Positions 9,391 to 17,831 of a stretch of 64,000 nucleotides of DNA are shown here, in pieces. A program made the translations under genes and the position numbers. Position 1 is the stretch's first letter, and the number at the start of each line of letters is the position of its first letter. Source of the stretch: Acidobacteriota bacterium (GTDB lineage Bacteria; Acidobacteriota; Holophagae; Acanthopleuribacterales; Acanthopleuribacteraceae); the NCBI GenBank assembly GCA_020439745.1, contig JAGQSC010000019.1, forward strand, positions 248,001 through 312,000. Reading direction: 5' to 3'. A model generated the notes under the pieces. The model ran no database searches. It was given only the letters and a program-made list of their open reading frames with translations, and was not told the DNA's origin.

Positions 9391-9573
9391 ATGTTATCGG
9401 ATGTACTGAGCACCACGAATCTGACGTTATTTCCCCAACTGGCCGTAGTCTTGTTGGCATCGACATTCATCGTCGTGTGTCTGCGGATTTGGTTCAAGGG
9501 AACCGACTACAAACATCAACAACAACTCCCACTAAACGATGATCAGGCGCCTGGCGCGGAGGAGCAGGTATGA
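9391..9573 (+). CDS. ccoQ: cbb3 oxidase small subunit CcoQ
   Basis: A 60-residue protein with one membrane helix (residues ~12-32) and a cytoplasmic tail after RIWFKGTDYKHQQQL. Size, topology and place between ccoNO and ccoP fit CcoQ (FixQ), a non-catalytic subunit that stabilises the complex. It starts 3 bases after ccoNO behind GGAG and ends in a 4-base overlap with ccoP. Sequence identity alone would not identify so short a protein; the call leans on context. Confidence 0.82.
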   Translation: MLSDVLSTTNLTLFPQLAVVLLASTFIVVCLRIWFKGTDYKHQQQLPLNDDQAPGAEEQV

Positions 9574-10154
9574 GTGAAGACAGAAAAGTAGATGTACCCC
9601 ACGATTACGACGGAATCGAGGAACTGGACAACGACCTGCCGCGATGGTGGCTCGGTATCTTTTGGGTCACCACCCTTTTTGCTGTGTTCTACTGGCCCTA
9701 CTACCACTGGATAAATCCCCAGAAGCTTCCCGAAGCGGCTTGGAAGGCCGAAAACGCGGCTCGTGAAGCGGAACGGGCAGCCGCTCCAGCGGAGACCACC
9801 GAATCGTTGGACTTGGACGCTCGCTATGCTGCTGGGGGCTGGGAAGAGACGGGCAAAACCGTATTCGACACCTATTGTGTGCCTTGCCATGCCGCTGATG
9901 GGGGCGGCGGAATTGGCCCCAACCTCACGGACGACTACTATATTCATGGCGGTACCCTGGCCAATATCCACCAAGTGATCTCGGATGGCGTCGTGGAGAA
10001 AGGGATGATGTCGTGGAAACCCGTCTTGAAACCCGATGATCTCGATGCCGTGGCTTTCTTTATCCGATCATTGAGAGGTACCACACCCGCGTCCGGTATT
10101 GCGCCCCAAGGCGAATTGGTGGATGAATCAGGTCAATTCGTGACTCAGGAATAG
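9570..10154 (+). CDS. ccoP: cbb3 oxidase subunit III, single-haem form (CcoP)
   Basis: A 194-residue membrane-anchored cytochrome c that passes electrons to CcoO and CcoN. The N-terminal part has the FixP/CcoP signature (YDGIEELDNDLPRWWL) and one membrane helix ending in YWPYYHW. A single haem site CVPCH is visible near residue 110, with a candidate distal Met in EKGMMSWKP. Classical proteobacterial CcoP carries two haems in about 300 residues; here the second cytochrome domain is absent rather than damaged, as the protein ends shortly after the first. Overlaps ccoQ by 4 bases; ccoG begins 4 bases downstream. Confidence 0.93.
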   Translation: MSEDRKVDVPHDYDGIEELDNDLPRWWLGIFWVTTLFAVFYWPYYHWINPQKLPEAAWKAENAAREAERAAAPAETTESLDLDARYAAGGWEETGKTVFDTYCVPCHAADGGGGIGPNLTDDYYIHGGTLANIHQVISDGVVEKGMMSWKPVLKPDDLDAVAFFIRSLRGTTPASGIAPQGELVDESGQFVTQE

Positions 10155-10158
10155 GCAT

Positions 10159-11541
10159 ATGACCACAACCCACCCGGTTAAAGAGCGCGTCACAACGATT
10201 GGAGAAGGAGGACGCCGGTTCTGGCTCTATCCTGCCCAATTTCGTGGTTTCTGGTTGAAACGACGTCAATGGGTATCCGTCATTTTGATCGCGCTCTTTT
10301 TTGTGCTGCCATGGATCAAGATCAATGGGCAACAGGCCATTCTATTGAATGTAGCCGATCGCAAGTTCGTGTTCTTCGGACTGGTGTTCTGGCCGCAAGA
10401 CCTGTATATCTTTTGGTTCTTTGTCGTGGCAGCCGTGGTAGGGATCTTCCTAATTACGGCTCAGTGGGGACGTTTATGGTGCGGTTGGGCGTGCCCACAA
10501 ACCGTTTTTCTCGAACACGTGTTTCGCCGTATCGAGCGTTGGATCGAAGGTGATGCCACCAAGCGAAAACGATTGGATCGAGGTCCGTTGACCTGGGAAA
10601 AGATTCGCAAGAAAACCCTCAAACTGAGCATCTTCGCGGCTATTTCCATCCACTTCGCCAACACGGTCCTTTGCTATTTCGCAGGTTCTGATCATGTCGT
10701 CTACATGACCTTTCATGCACCCGAAGCCAACTGGAACTGGTTCATGTTTATGGCCTTCCTTTCGTTTGTGTTCTTTGCGGATTTCGCATGGTTTCGCGAG
10801 CAGTTCTGCATCATTGCCTGCCCTTACGGTCGATTCCAATCGGCGTTGCTCGACGAACACTCACTAATCGTTGGGTATGATGCCCGCCGCGGCGAGCCCC
10901 GCGGGAAATGGCGCAAGGGACAAGTCCACACAAGTGGCGATTGCATCGACTGCAATCGCTGCGTGGCCGTCTGCCCCACCGGTATTGACATACGTATGGG
11001 GCTGCAAATGGAGTGCGTCAATTGCACGGCCTGTATCGATGCTTGCGACGAAATGATGCGCAAAGTCAATCGACCCGAAGGGTTGATTCGCTACACATCG
11101 GTAAGGCAATTGGATCAAAAAAACCGCAAAGCGATCCGTCCTCGATCCATCATCTACAGCGCGCTTTTGCTTGTGTTGCTTTCATGCGGTATGTGGGCGC
11201 TCGCACATAAACGAAGTTTCACCATTCAGATGCTGCGCTCGGTCGGTGAAAGCATGCGCGTCCAGGATGCCAAGGTGATCAACCAGTTCCAACTGAAAAT
11301 TGCCAACCAGACTGCCGACCCACTGGTTTTGTCAGCGAACGTTCCCCAGGAATTCGAGTTGATTACACCCTTGCCCCAGTGGAAGGTTGAACCCCAATCC
11401 ACCTCCGTCGTCCCAGTTTTCATCGCCAAACCGATATCGGAGTTCTCACACACGGGAAAGGAAAAGGTTCAACTTCAATTCAAACAAGACGACCAAGTGG
11501 TCTTCGAGAACCAAGTGACGTTGATAGGACCCTCATCATGA
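10159..11541 (+). CDS. ccoG: cbb3 oxidase accessory polyferredoxin CcoG
   Basis: A 460-residue membrane protein with several helices and two [4Fe-4S] clusters. Cluster motifs CIDCNRCVAVCP and CVNCTACIDACD lie near residues 260-300; earlier cysteines are in WCGWACPQTVF and CIIACPYGRF. The C-terminal ~110 residues form the periplasmic immunoglobulin-like domain usual for CcoG/FixG. CcoG has been shown in other bacteria to act in Cu(II) reduction during cbb3 assembly, which fits its place beside ccoI. Good AGGAATAG site before ATG 10159; the stop overlaps ccoH by 4 bases. Confidence 0.95.
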   Translation: MTTTHPVKERVTTIGEGGRRFWLYPAQFRGFWLKRRQWVSVILIALFFVLPWIKINGQQAILLNVADRKFVFFGLVFWPQDLYIFWFFVVAAVVGIFLITAQWGRLWCGWACPQTVFLEHVFRRIERWIEGDATKRKRLDRGPLTWEKIRKKTLKLSIFAAISIHFANTVLCYFAGSDHVVYMTFHAPEANWNWFMFMAFLSFVFFADFAWFREQFCIIACPYGRFQSALLDEHSLIVGYDARRGEPRGKWRKGQVHTSGDCIDCNRCVAVCPTGIDIRMGLQMECVNCTACIDACDEMMRKVNRPEGLIRYTSVRQLDQKNRKAIRPRSIIYSALLLVLLSCGMWALAHKRSFTIQMLRSVGESMRVQDAKVINQFQLKIANQTADPLVLSANVPQEFELITPLPQWKVEPQSTSVVPVFIAKPISEFSHTGKEKVQLQFKQDDQVVFENQVTLIGPSS

Positions 11542-11972
11542 ACCCCTACAAAATTATGGTTTTTGCGCTACTTTCATTTACGGTCATAGCACACATCTTT
11601 GCGTTCATCTCGGCCCATAGCATCGATATTGAGCTCACCAGCAATGACTACTACGACCGCGAAATTCGGTACCAGGATACGCTTGAGGCACGGAGACGGG
11701 CACAGGCCTTCAATTGGCAACTTGAAGTAACAGGTAATCAAGCAACCTTGACGCTTTCTCATAAAGACCAAACCCCATTTCCCAGTGACATACATGCCTA
11801 CTTTTATCGACCTCAGCAGGCGTCAGCCGACCATCAAATTGTTTTTGAACCATTGGGTGACGGCACATATCGCGCCTCAACGGGTCACGTGAGCGCGGGA
11901 CTCTGGAAAGTCACCCTCACGGGTACGACCGACGATTGCATTTACGAGCATCAAACAATCTTGCAACAATGA
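11538..11972 (+). CDS. ccoH: cbb3 oxidase assembly protein CcoH/FixH
   Basis: A 144-residue protein with one N-terminal membrane helix (residues ~5-25) and a periplasmic beta-rich domain. The stretch SNDYYDREIRYQ just after the helix is the conserved FixH feature. FixH proteins bind the CcoN intermediate and help assembly. ATGA overlap with ccoG upstream, and the 3' end overlaps the next gene by 4 bases. Confidence 0.88.
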   Translation: MNPYKIMVFALLSFTVIAHIFAFISAHSIDIELTSNDYYDREIRYQDTLEARRRAQAFNWQLEVTGNQATLTLSHKDQTPFPSDIHAYFYRPQQASADHQIVFEPLGDGTYRASTGHVSAGLWKVTLTGTTDDCIYEHQTILQQ

Positions 11973-12637
11973 ATGCCTTTCTATTGATCCCCATTGCAGC
12001 CTTTGTGGGCAGCTTCCATTGCGCAGCCATGTGTGGGCCGTTTGTGTCTTATTACAGCCTGCACCTGAAGCCAGTGCGTTTGGGCCACCATGTGGCTTAT
12101 CAGACCGGGCGGCTGGTTGCCTATTTGGCACTGGGAAGCTTGGCTGGGCTCCTGGGACAATCCGTACTCAGCTTAGGCGCCTATGTTGCCACACAGAAAA
12201 CCTTGGCAATAGTTATGGGTGCGGGCATGATCCTGATTGGCATTGCCCACTACCATCAAGTGAAGCTACCCATGCCCAGCCCATTTCTGAAACGACTCAT
12301 GGCTGCACGCGTTCAGGCAACCACACCCATGTTGATTGGTCTGCTGTCGACACTCCTGCCTTGTGGTTACCTGTATGCATTCGCATTTGCCTCAGGCATC
12401 ACCGGACATCCTGTGAGTGGGAGTCTTGCTATGGCCGCATTTTGGCTTGGCACCTTACCGGCTACCTTGTTAATCGGTCTGATTGGGCAAAAGCTGGGGC
12501 CCACCATGTGGCGCTACTTTGAACGTGCAACCCCGGCTTTTCTCATAGTCTTCGGGGTACTTGCCATTTGGGGTAAGTGGGTCAATTTTTCGGACCTCAA
12601 ATCGGGTTTTGAACAACTTTGCCAGAGCTCTTGGTGA
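11969..12637 (+). CDS. UreH/SafE-family membrane protein of the cbb3 operon
   Basis: A 222-residue polytopic inner-membrane protein with about six helices. It carries the two family cysteine motifs GSFHCAAMCGPFV near the N-terminus and LSTLLPCGYLYAFAFA near residue 125, as in the UreH domain (DsbD-like, often labelled sulfite exporter TauE/SafE). Genes of this family commonly close cbb3 operons, and a role in copper handling or thiol transfer during oxidase assembly is plausible but not shown by the sequence. ATG 11969 is preferred because it forms an ATGA overlap with ccoH. The gene ends 24 bases before usp. Confidence 0.85.
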   Translation: MNAFLLIPIAAFVGSFHCAAMCGPFVSYYSLHLKPVRLGHHVAYQTGRLVAYLALGSLAGLLGQSVLSLGAYVATQKTLAIVMGAGMILIGIAHYHQVKLPMPSPFLKRLMAARVQATTPMLIGLLSTLLPCGYLYAFAFASGITGHPVSGSLAMAAFWLGTLPATLLIGLIGQKLGPTMWRYFERATPAFLIVFGVLAIWGKWVNFSDLKSGFEQLCQSSW

Positions 12638-12661
12638 GAGAATAGGATGGGAGGAACTGCT

Positions 12662-13081
12662 ATGTACCGACACATACTTGTCCCAGTAGACCTTTCAGAT
12701 CGCAATCATCCCACATTGGAGACTGCGGTTGATTTGGCCCGCATTCATGACGGTAAAGTGACCGTGCTACACGTGATAGAAACCATTCAACATATGGACT
12801 TTGACGAGAGCCGTGAGTTCTTTGCGCTCTTGGAGGAAAAGGCCAAAAAGAAGATCCGCGAGCTGATGGCACCTTGGGACGATGATGAAATTTCCATCAA
12901 GGCCGAGCTACGTTATGGCAAACCCGTCAAGGAAATTGTGATGTTTTCAGTGACCAACCGCTGCGATTTGATCGTTCTGAGTTCGCATCGCGTGGATGTT
13001 CAGGAAATGTCGCGTGGCCTGGGCACCGTAAGCCATCAGGTAGCCTACTTTGCCCAGACCCCGGTGTTATTGGTCAAATAG
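12662..13081 (+). CDS. Universal stress protein (UspA family)
   Basis: A 139-residue cytoplasmic Usp-fold protein starting MYRHILVPVDLSD and ending in AYFAQTPVLLVK, both standard for the family. The nucleotide-binding loop is atypical: in place of G-x2-G-x9-G-S/T one sees SSHRVDVQEMSRGLGTVS, so ATP binding is uncertain. I chose ATG 12662 over an in-frame ATG at 12647 because GGGAGGA at 12649-12655 is then correctly spaced. It sits at the end of the cbb3 operon; in many bacteria usp genes respond to low oxygen. The stop is directly adjacent to the convergent tpx stop. Confidence 0.9.
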   Translation: MYRHILVPVDLSDRNHPTLETAVDLARIHDGKVTVLHVIETIQHMDFDESREFFALLEEKAKKKIRELMAPWDDDEISIKAELRYGKPVKEIVMFSVTNRCDLIVLSSHRVDVQEMSRGLGTVSHQVAYFAQTPVLLVK

Positions 13082-13582
13082 TCAACTAACTGCTTTCATG
13101 GCCGCATCGTAATTAGGTTCCTGAGCGATTTCAGGGACCAACTCAGCATGAGTGACAACACCCTGCTCGTCCACGACAACCACGGCGCGACCGAGCAAAC
13201 CGGCCAACGGGCCGTCCACCATACGAATGCCGTAACTATCTCCAAATCCCAGGTTTCTCATTTCGGATGCCGAAATGACGTGATCCAATCCCTCCGCACC
13301 ACAGAAACGCTTCAGCGCAAATGGCAGGTCGCGAGAAATACACAAAACCACAGCATTCTCGACATTGCCGATTCGTTGATTGAACGCACGTACCGAAGTG
13401 GCACAGACGGGTGTGTCCACACTGGGGAAAATATTTAAGACTACTTTCTTACCTTTGAATTGAGACAGTCCAATATCAGACAGGTCTGTGGTTGTCAGAC
13501 TAAAGTCAGGTGCCTTTGACCCCACACCGGGCAATTCTCCTGACGTGTGAATTGGATTTCCTTTGAGTGTAATTTCAGCCAT
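13082..13582 (-). CDS. tpx: Thiol peroxidase (atypical 2-Cys peroxiredoxin)
   Basis: A 166-residue Tpx that reduces hydroperoxides using thioredoxin. The peroxidatic cysteine is C60 in PSVDTPVCATSV and the resolving cysteine is C94 in KRFCGAEGL, the exact Tpx pair. Length matches the family. Last gene of a minus-strand run whose upstream member ends 15 bases away. It faces the cbb3/usp operon tail to tail with no visible terminator between them. Confidence 0.96.
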   Translation of the reverse strand: MAEITLKGNPIHTSGELPGVGSKAPDFSLTTTDLSDIGLSQFKGKKVVLNIFPSVDTPVCATSVRAFNQRIGNVENAVVLCISRDLPFALKRFCGAEGLDHVISASEMRNLGFGDSYGIRMVDGPLAGLLGRAVVVVDEQGVVTHAELVPEIAQEPNYDAAMKAVS

Positions 13583-13597
13583 GCATTCCTCTCTTTC

Positions 13598-13966
13598 TCA
13601 AATAATCTTGGACGAGGCAAGAAATGCTGCCAGTCCGCATAAAATCAATACCACCCACCAAAGCCCACGCGCTTTGTCTTTCATCTTGTAACTCATGGGT
13701 AACATACCAGCCAATACCAGCCAGATCACAATCTTCCCAAATACCCATCCGGGTAAAGGCCAATGAATGCCCATTCTTGCTAGCAAACCAAATCCGCCCA
13801 CAAGCATGAGTAGCAGACCGATGCCATGAGACATGGCAAACGCCTTGCGCGAAGGATTCTCCTTGCTACCTCCGTTGCGTAGGTGAGAAAGAAGCCCACC
13901 AAACGCCATGAGCACGGTGAATAGACCCACAAAATGAATCAATTTGTATACCGTAATTGCCGTCAT
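13598..13966 (-). CDS. Small four-helix membrane protein, function unknown
   Basis: A 122-residue protein with four hydrophobic segments (around residues 5-25, 48-63, 68-88 and 100-119). It begins MTAITVYKLIHFVGLF; the conserved-looking His of KLIHF and the topology resemble small SirB2- or CopD-like membrane proteins, but I cannot assign a family. It has a clear ribosome site (GGAGG at about 8 bases) and lies between the HAD gene (24 bases upstream) and tpx (15 bases downstream), so it is a genuine operon member. Confidence 0.75.
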   Translation of the reverse strand: MTAITVYKLIHFVGLFTVLMAFGGLLSHLRNGGSKENPSRKAFAMSHGIGLLLMLVGGFGLLARMGIHWPLPGWVFGKIVIWLVLAGMLPMSYKMKDKARGLWWVVLILCGLAAFLASSKII

Positions 13967-13990
13967 TAAGTCCTCCAGTTAGGGCGCATC

Positions 13991-14632
13991 CTAGCACGGA
14001 AGATCCAACAGAAAAGCGCCAAGTTCATCCGCAGAATGACAGATTGCATCAGCCGATGTCAGTTCTTCAACCGGCCGAAAGCCCCAACTGACCGCCACCG
14101 AATTCATCCCATGCGTCTGGGCGGTTTCAATGTCAATGGGGGTGTCGCCGACCATGGTAATTCGAGTCCTCGGTAGACCTATTGCCTCAATCGCTTCATC
14201 CGCAGAACCTCGCTCGGGCTTCAGCGGTTTTCGCGGTTGGTGTCCCAAAGCCACTCGAAAAGAGATACTCTTCAACGGGCCCTGAATAGCTTGATCCACA
14301 AAGACCTGTGGCTTATTCGATAGAATTGCCATGGGCATGTTTTGTTCTTGCAACAGCTTCAACATATCTAGCACGCCCGCATAAACATGGCTGTTACTCA
14401 ACCAGGACCGCTCATACCGGCTCAAAAAATCGGCGATGATCGGCTCGGGGTTCTGTCCTGGGGCAGCACGTTCAAAGAGCACTTTGACCCCCGCCCCTAC
14501 AAACTCTTTGTACGCTGATACAGGGTGGGTCGATAGTCCGTTGGCTGCCAAGGTCTCGTTGGCTGAATACGCGATACCGGCCAGGGTGTCGAGGAGGGTT
14601 CCGTCCAGATCAAAAATAACGCCGGTCATCAA
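13991..14632 (-). CDS. gph: HAD-family phosphatase, phosphoglycolate phosphatase-like
   Basis: A 213-residue HAD hydrolase. Motif I is IFDLDGTLLDT, motif II is AILSNKP, the motif III lysine lies in KPLKPERGS, and motif IV is MVGDTPIDIETA, with a small helical cap between motifs I and II. This matches Gph/PGP-type enzymes, which remove 2-phosphoglycolate, although closely related HADs act on other sugar phosphates or nucleotides. The start forms an ATGA overlap with the hutH stop, so expression is probably tied to hutH. An ATG at codon 2 is an equally possible start. Confidence 0.82.
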   Translation of the reverse strand: MMTGVIFDLDGTLLDTLAGIAYSANETLAANGLSTHPVSAYKEFVGAGVKVLFERAAPGQNPEPIIADFLSRYERSWLSNSHVYAGVLDMLKLLQEQNMPMAILSNKPQVFVDQAIQGPLKSISFRVALGHQPRKPLKPERGSADEAIEAIGLPRTRITMVGDTPIDIETAQTHGMNSVAVSWGFRPVEELTSADAICHSADELGAFLLDLPC

Positions 14633-16140
14633 TGCAATTGGAAGCCGACTAATTCCAACAGGTTACCCTCCGCAATAAGCGCATCGGCGGCTTCAATATC
14701 TGGAGCCATATAACGGTCGCCATCCCATGGCTTGACCTTTTGGCGCAGTGCATTGACGACTCCAGTAAGCGGCTTGGCCGGTTTTAACGGCTTCAAGAAC
14801 TCGAGCCCCTGAGTCGCAGCCAACAGTTCAATGGCCAGCACCCGGCGAACATTGCCCACCACGTCCCGAAACTTACGCGCAGCGATGGTACCCATGGACA
14901 CATGGTCTTCCTTGGCCGCTGATGTGGATATCGAGTCTACCGAAGCGGGATGACAGAGGCCTTTGTTCTCGCTAACCAAGGCAGCAGCTGTGCAGTGGGC
15001 AATCATGAAGCCCGAGTGAAGTCCACCCTGCGCCACCAAAAACGCCGGCAATTCAGAAAGTGCGGGATTACACAGGCGCTCAATACGACGTTCGCTAATG
15101 TTGGCCAGTTCAGCTACCGCAATTGCGGCGAAATCAAATGCGAGGGCTAAGGATTGACCGTGAAAGTTCCCACCGCTCACCAACTCCCCCTGCTCTGCAA
15201 AGACCATCGGGTTATCGGTGGCACTATTCATTTCGATTTCCAAGACCTGTTGCACATACGCCAGGGTGTCGCGAGTGGGACCGTGTACTTGTGGCATGCA
15301 ACGCAGTGAGTAAGAGTCCTGCACGCGGCCACAGTTGCGATGTGACTCCATCACCTCACTTGAAGCGAGAAGGTTCCACAGATTCTCTGCCGCATCGAGT
15401 TGTCCCTTGTGCGGTCGCGTTTGATGAATCCGCGCATCAAACGCCCGACGCGAGCCACGCAGTGCCTCCAGCGAGATCGCGCCGATCAAATCTGCATGGC
15501 GTACCAATGACCAGGCCTGGTCAAGCGCCAGAGCGCCTATCGCGGCCATCACTTGAGTTCCGTTTATCAAAGCCAACCCTTCTTTGGCGGCAAGTGAGAT
15601 GGGTTGCAATTGACGCCTCTTTAGAGCGTCAAGGGCAGGTACAGGGCTTCCATTTTCCAACGCGACGCCCTCGCCCATCAGGTTTAATGCGAGATGAGCC
15701 AATGGAGCCAAATCGCCTGACGCGCCCACCGAACCCTTTTCTGGAATGTAAGGATGTAGGCCTGCGTTCAGCGCGGCAATCAAGGCCTCGAGATTATGCG
15801 TGCGAATTCCAGAATGGCCCTTGGCTAGTACATTCGCGCGCAGAGCCATCAAGGCGCGACAGGTTGGATGGTCGAGCGCCTCGCCCACGCCTGCCGCATG
15901 ACTTCGAATGAGATTCACTTGAAGCTGGCTGAGCTGATCGGGTGGTATCACCACCGACGCAAAATTGCCAAACCCCGTATTTACGCCATAAACGACGTCT
16001 TGACTAGAAAGAATCCGCTCAACGACGACCCGTGCCTGTTCAACCGCCTCCCGCGCTGAATCGGCCAGGGCCACCTCTGTGCCGCCTGCGATGGCGACCA
16101 GTTGCGCCAAAGATAAAGTCGAGCCGTCTAAGTGAATCAT
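14629..16140 (-). CDS. hutH: Histidine ammonia-lyase
   Basis: A 503-residue enzyme that deaminates histidine to urocanate. The A140-S141-G142 triad in GSVGASGDLAPL forms the MIO cofactor, and SHAAGVGEAL around H81 is the bacterial HAL substrate-selection motif, which argues against a tyrosine or phenylalanine lyase. Later family motifs include QDSYSLRCMPQVHG. The other hut genes (hutU, hutI, hutG) are not in the window; the gene instead precedes a HAD phosphatase, with a 4-base overlap. The GGGAGG ribosome site lies inside a perfect hairpin (16141-16158) directly before the ATG, so translation may be limited by structure. Confidence 0.95.
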   Translation of the reverse strand: MIHLDGSTLSLAQLVAIAGGTEVALADSAREAVEQARVVVERILSSQDVVYGVNTGFGNFASVVIPPDQLSQLQVNLIRSHAAGVGEALDHPTCRALMALRANVLAKGHSGIRTHNLEALIAALNAGLHPYIPEKGSVGASGDLAPLAHLALNLMGEGVALENGSPVPALDALKRRQLQPISLAAKEGLALINGTQVMAAIGALALDQAWSLVRHADLIGAISLEALRGSRRAFDARIHQTRPHKGQLDAAENLWNLLASSEVMESHRNCGRVQDSYSLRCMPQVHGPTRDTLAYVQQVLEIEMNSATDNPMVFAEQGELVSGGNFHGQSLALAFDFAAIAVAELANISERRIERLCNPALSELPAFLVAQGGLHSGFMIAHCTAAALVSENKGLCHPASVDSISTSAAKEDHVSMGTIAARKFRDVVGNVRRVLAIELLAATQGLEFLKPLKPAKPLTGVVNALRQKVKPWDGDRYMAPDIEAADALIAEGNLLELVGFQLH

Positions 16141-16158
16141 GCGCCCTCCCGAGGGCGC
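16141..16158 (-). promoter_or_regulatory. Hairpin that encloses the hutH ribosome binding site
   Basis: A perfect 8-bp inverted repeat (GCGCCCTC / GAGGGCGC, 2-base loop) ends directly against the hutH ATG at 16140. On the minus strand the 3' arm contains GGGAGG four bases before the ATG, so the folded RNA would hide the ribosome site. There is no T-run, so it does not look like an ordinary terminator for the upstream gene. Confidence 0.55.
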
Positions 16159-16164
16159 AGTTTA

Positions 16165-17781
16165 TCAGTTCTCTTGGCTGTACGCACGGGCCAACACCAA
16201 TTCGTGCAAACGGCTCGACAAACCATCCAACTCCAAGCTCAAAAAATAGGTGCTGCTCGCCTGCCAGAACGGATCTGTAGCCAATTCGTCTAAGCGATGT
16301 GCGGCTAACTGATGGCGCGGAACGCGTTTCAGCGTGACTGCCAGCGCGCAGACACCCAGCTGACCGTACGCGTCATCAGGGCTCTCAGCCAAATTGAGCG
16401 CGGCGAGCCCAAGGTTATAGCACTCATTTGGACCCGCAGGATCGCGCAAATAGGCCAATCGGCTGTAGGTCATCATCCGTTGGTAATCGCCCACATTGGA
16501 AGCTTGAGCCAATGCCTGCGTGGGGTGTAACCAAGCTCCCAATCGCATCGAAACGGGTAACCAACTAACCCACAACAGCACAGACACGATCAACACCAGC
16601 ACAACCAGGCATTTTCGAATCGCAGTCTCGTAGAACCTCTTTGGAACCAGAACGATGAGCCAAAACCACAAGACAGGATTGAGGAAGGTATTGGTCGCCA
16701 GCGCCATCACAAACTGAGCGAAAATAGCGACTTGCATGAGGTTGGGCAGTTTGCGACAGAACATCACGAATAAGGTCAATCCAGCCAAAACCCATGGCCA
16801 TCCAAAGGCAACGGCGCTATCAGCTAAAAATTGATGCGCAGAAAAGGGCCTTTGAACATGGTCCATCGTTGCATCTTGGCCGGGCACTGCATGGAGTGCA
16901 TAGACACGCTTGAACTGGCCAAGACCATGACCAATAAATGGTTTCGCTTGCGCCATTCGTACGGAGGTGTTCCAGAGCGAAGCGCGCACCATAGCGCTTA
17001 AACACTTACCCCTAAACGCCTGATCTCGATCGTCAATCAGGGGTGGCTGCCGATTTAGGTCCTGAACATAGGTCGCCAATTGGAACTGGTAGGTTCTCAG
17101 GGGTGCCAAATCTTTCACCAACAGCACTGCCAACAAAAGGGAGCCAACACCGCAAACCGATAACCACAGCCGCCGTCGAGGCCTGCCAGCAAGCACAGCC
17201 AACATCCAAGCCAGCAGGGCTATCTTGGATTGACACGCCAATAGGGCCGCCAGCATTAACAGCTTTCCACCAACGACCCAGTATTTGTGACGAGGGGGCA
17301 CTCCAAGCACCCAGGCTATCAACAAGAAAGCACTGCTGAGGTGGGGGTTCCCCCAAAAAGACACAGCTTGACCTGCCAGATCCAATTCCTCCCAGTTCCA
17401 TCCAAGCACTTGCATCAGCGCGTAGATCGACGTTATGGTTCCGGCTGCCCAAATGCCCTTGCGAATGGCGCGTTTTTCTCCGGGACCCAAATCCACGAAG
17501 GCACCCAGCCACGGCAACATCCACATAGGCAGGGCCGTCAGATATGCCGCCATATCACCTGAGAGCGGCATCCGCACCAAAGGGAACAGCAACCAGAGAA
17601 TCATAAGCCTGTTCACTCTTGGAAATTTTGCGGTCCTCATCCACCCGAGCAAAAACACCAAACACATGACGTATTTCAGGTCTACATAAGGGTTTCTCGG
17701 CCCCCCCACCACGCATAAAGAAAGGCATGTGTAAATAGCGAGTGATTGGCGGCGTAAGTGTTGTGTAAAAACTGAGACCAT
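16165..17781 (-). CDS. O-antigen ligase-like polytopic membrane protein
   Basis: A 538-residue inner-membrane protein. Residues ~15-420 contain about ten hydrophobic helices with a large hydrophilic loop at ~225-305 that includes GHGLGQFKRVYALHAV, the position and style of the Wzy_C/WaaL loop. Residues ~430-538 are a soluble helical tail resembling TPR-like extensions seen in some O-antigen ligases. Family members join or polymerise lipid-linked glycans on the periplasmic side; which glycan is unknown. No other glycan genes adjoin it: hutH follows after 24 bases, and the gene is divergent from the DUF3014 gene, sharing a 50-base spacer. Confidence 0.75.
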   Translation of the reverse strand: MVSVFTQHLRRQSLAIYTCLSLCVVGGPRNPYVDLKYVMCLVFLLGWMRTAKFPRVNRLMILWLLFPLVRMPLSGDMAAYLTALPMWMLPWLGAFVDLGPGEKRAIRKGIWAAGTITSIYALMQVLGWNWEELDLAGQAVSFWGNPHLSSAFLLIAWVLGVPPRHKYWVVGGKLLMLAALLACQSKIALLAWMLAVLAGRPRRRLWLSVCGVGSLLLAVLLVKDLAPLRTYQFQLATYVQDLNRQPPLIDDRDQAFRGKCLSAMVRASLWNTSVRMAQAKPFIGHGLGQFKRVYALHAVPGQDATMDHVQRPFSAHQFLADSAVAFGWPWVLAGLTLFVMFCRKLPNLMQVAIFAQFVMALATNTFLNPVLWFWLIVLVPKRFYETAIRKCLVVLVLIVSVLLWVSWLPVSMRLGAWLHPTQALAQASNVGDYQRMMTYSRLAYLRDPAGPNECYNLGLAALNLAESPDDAYGQLGVCALAVTLKRVPRHQLAAHRLDELATDPFWQASSTYFLSLELDGLSSRLHELVLARAYSQEN

Positions 17782-17831
17782 AATCCATTTAACCGCGTCA
17801 GAATGAATAGAGCATTACCGAAGGGAGTCCT

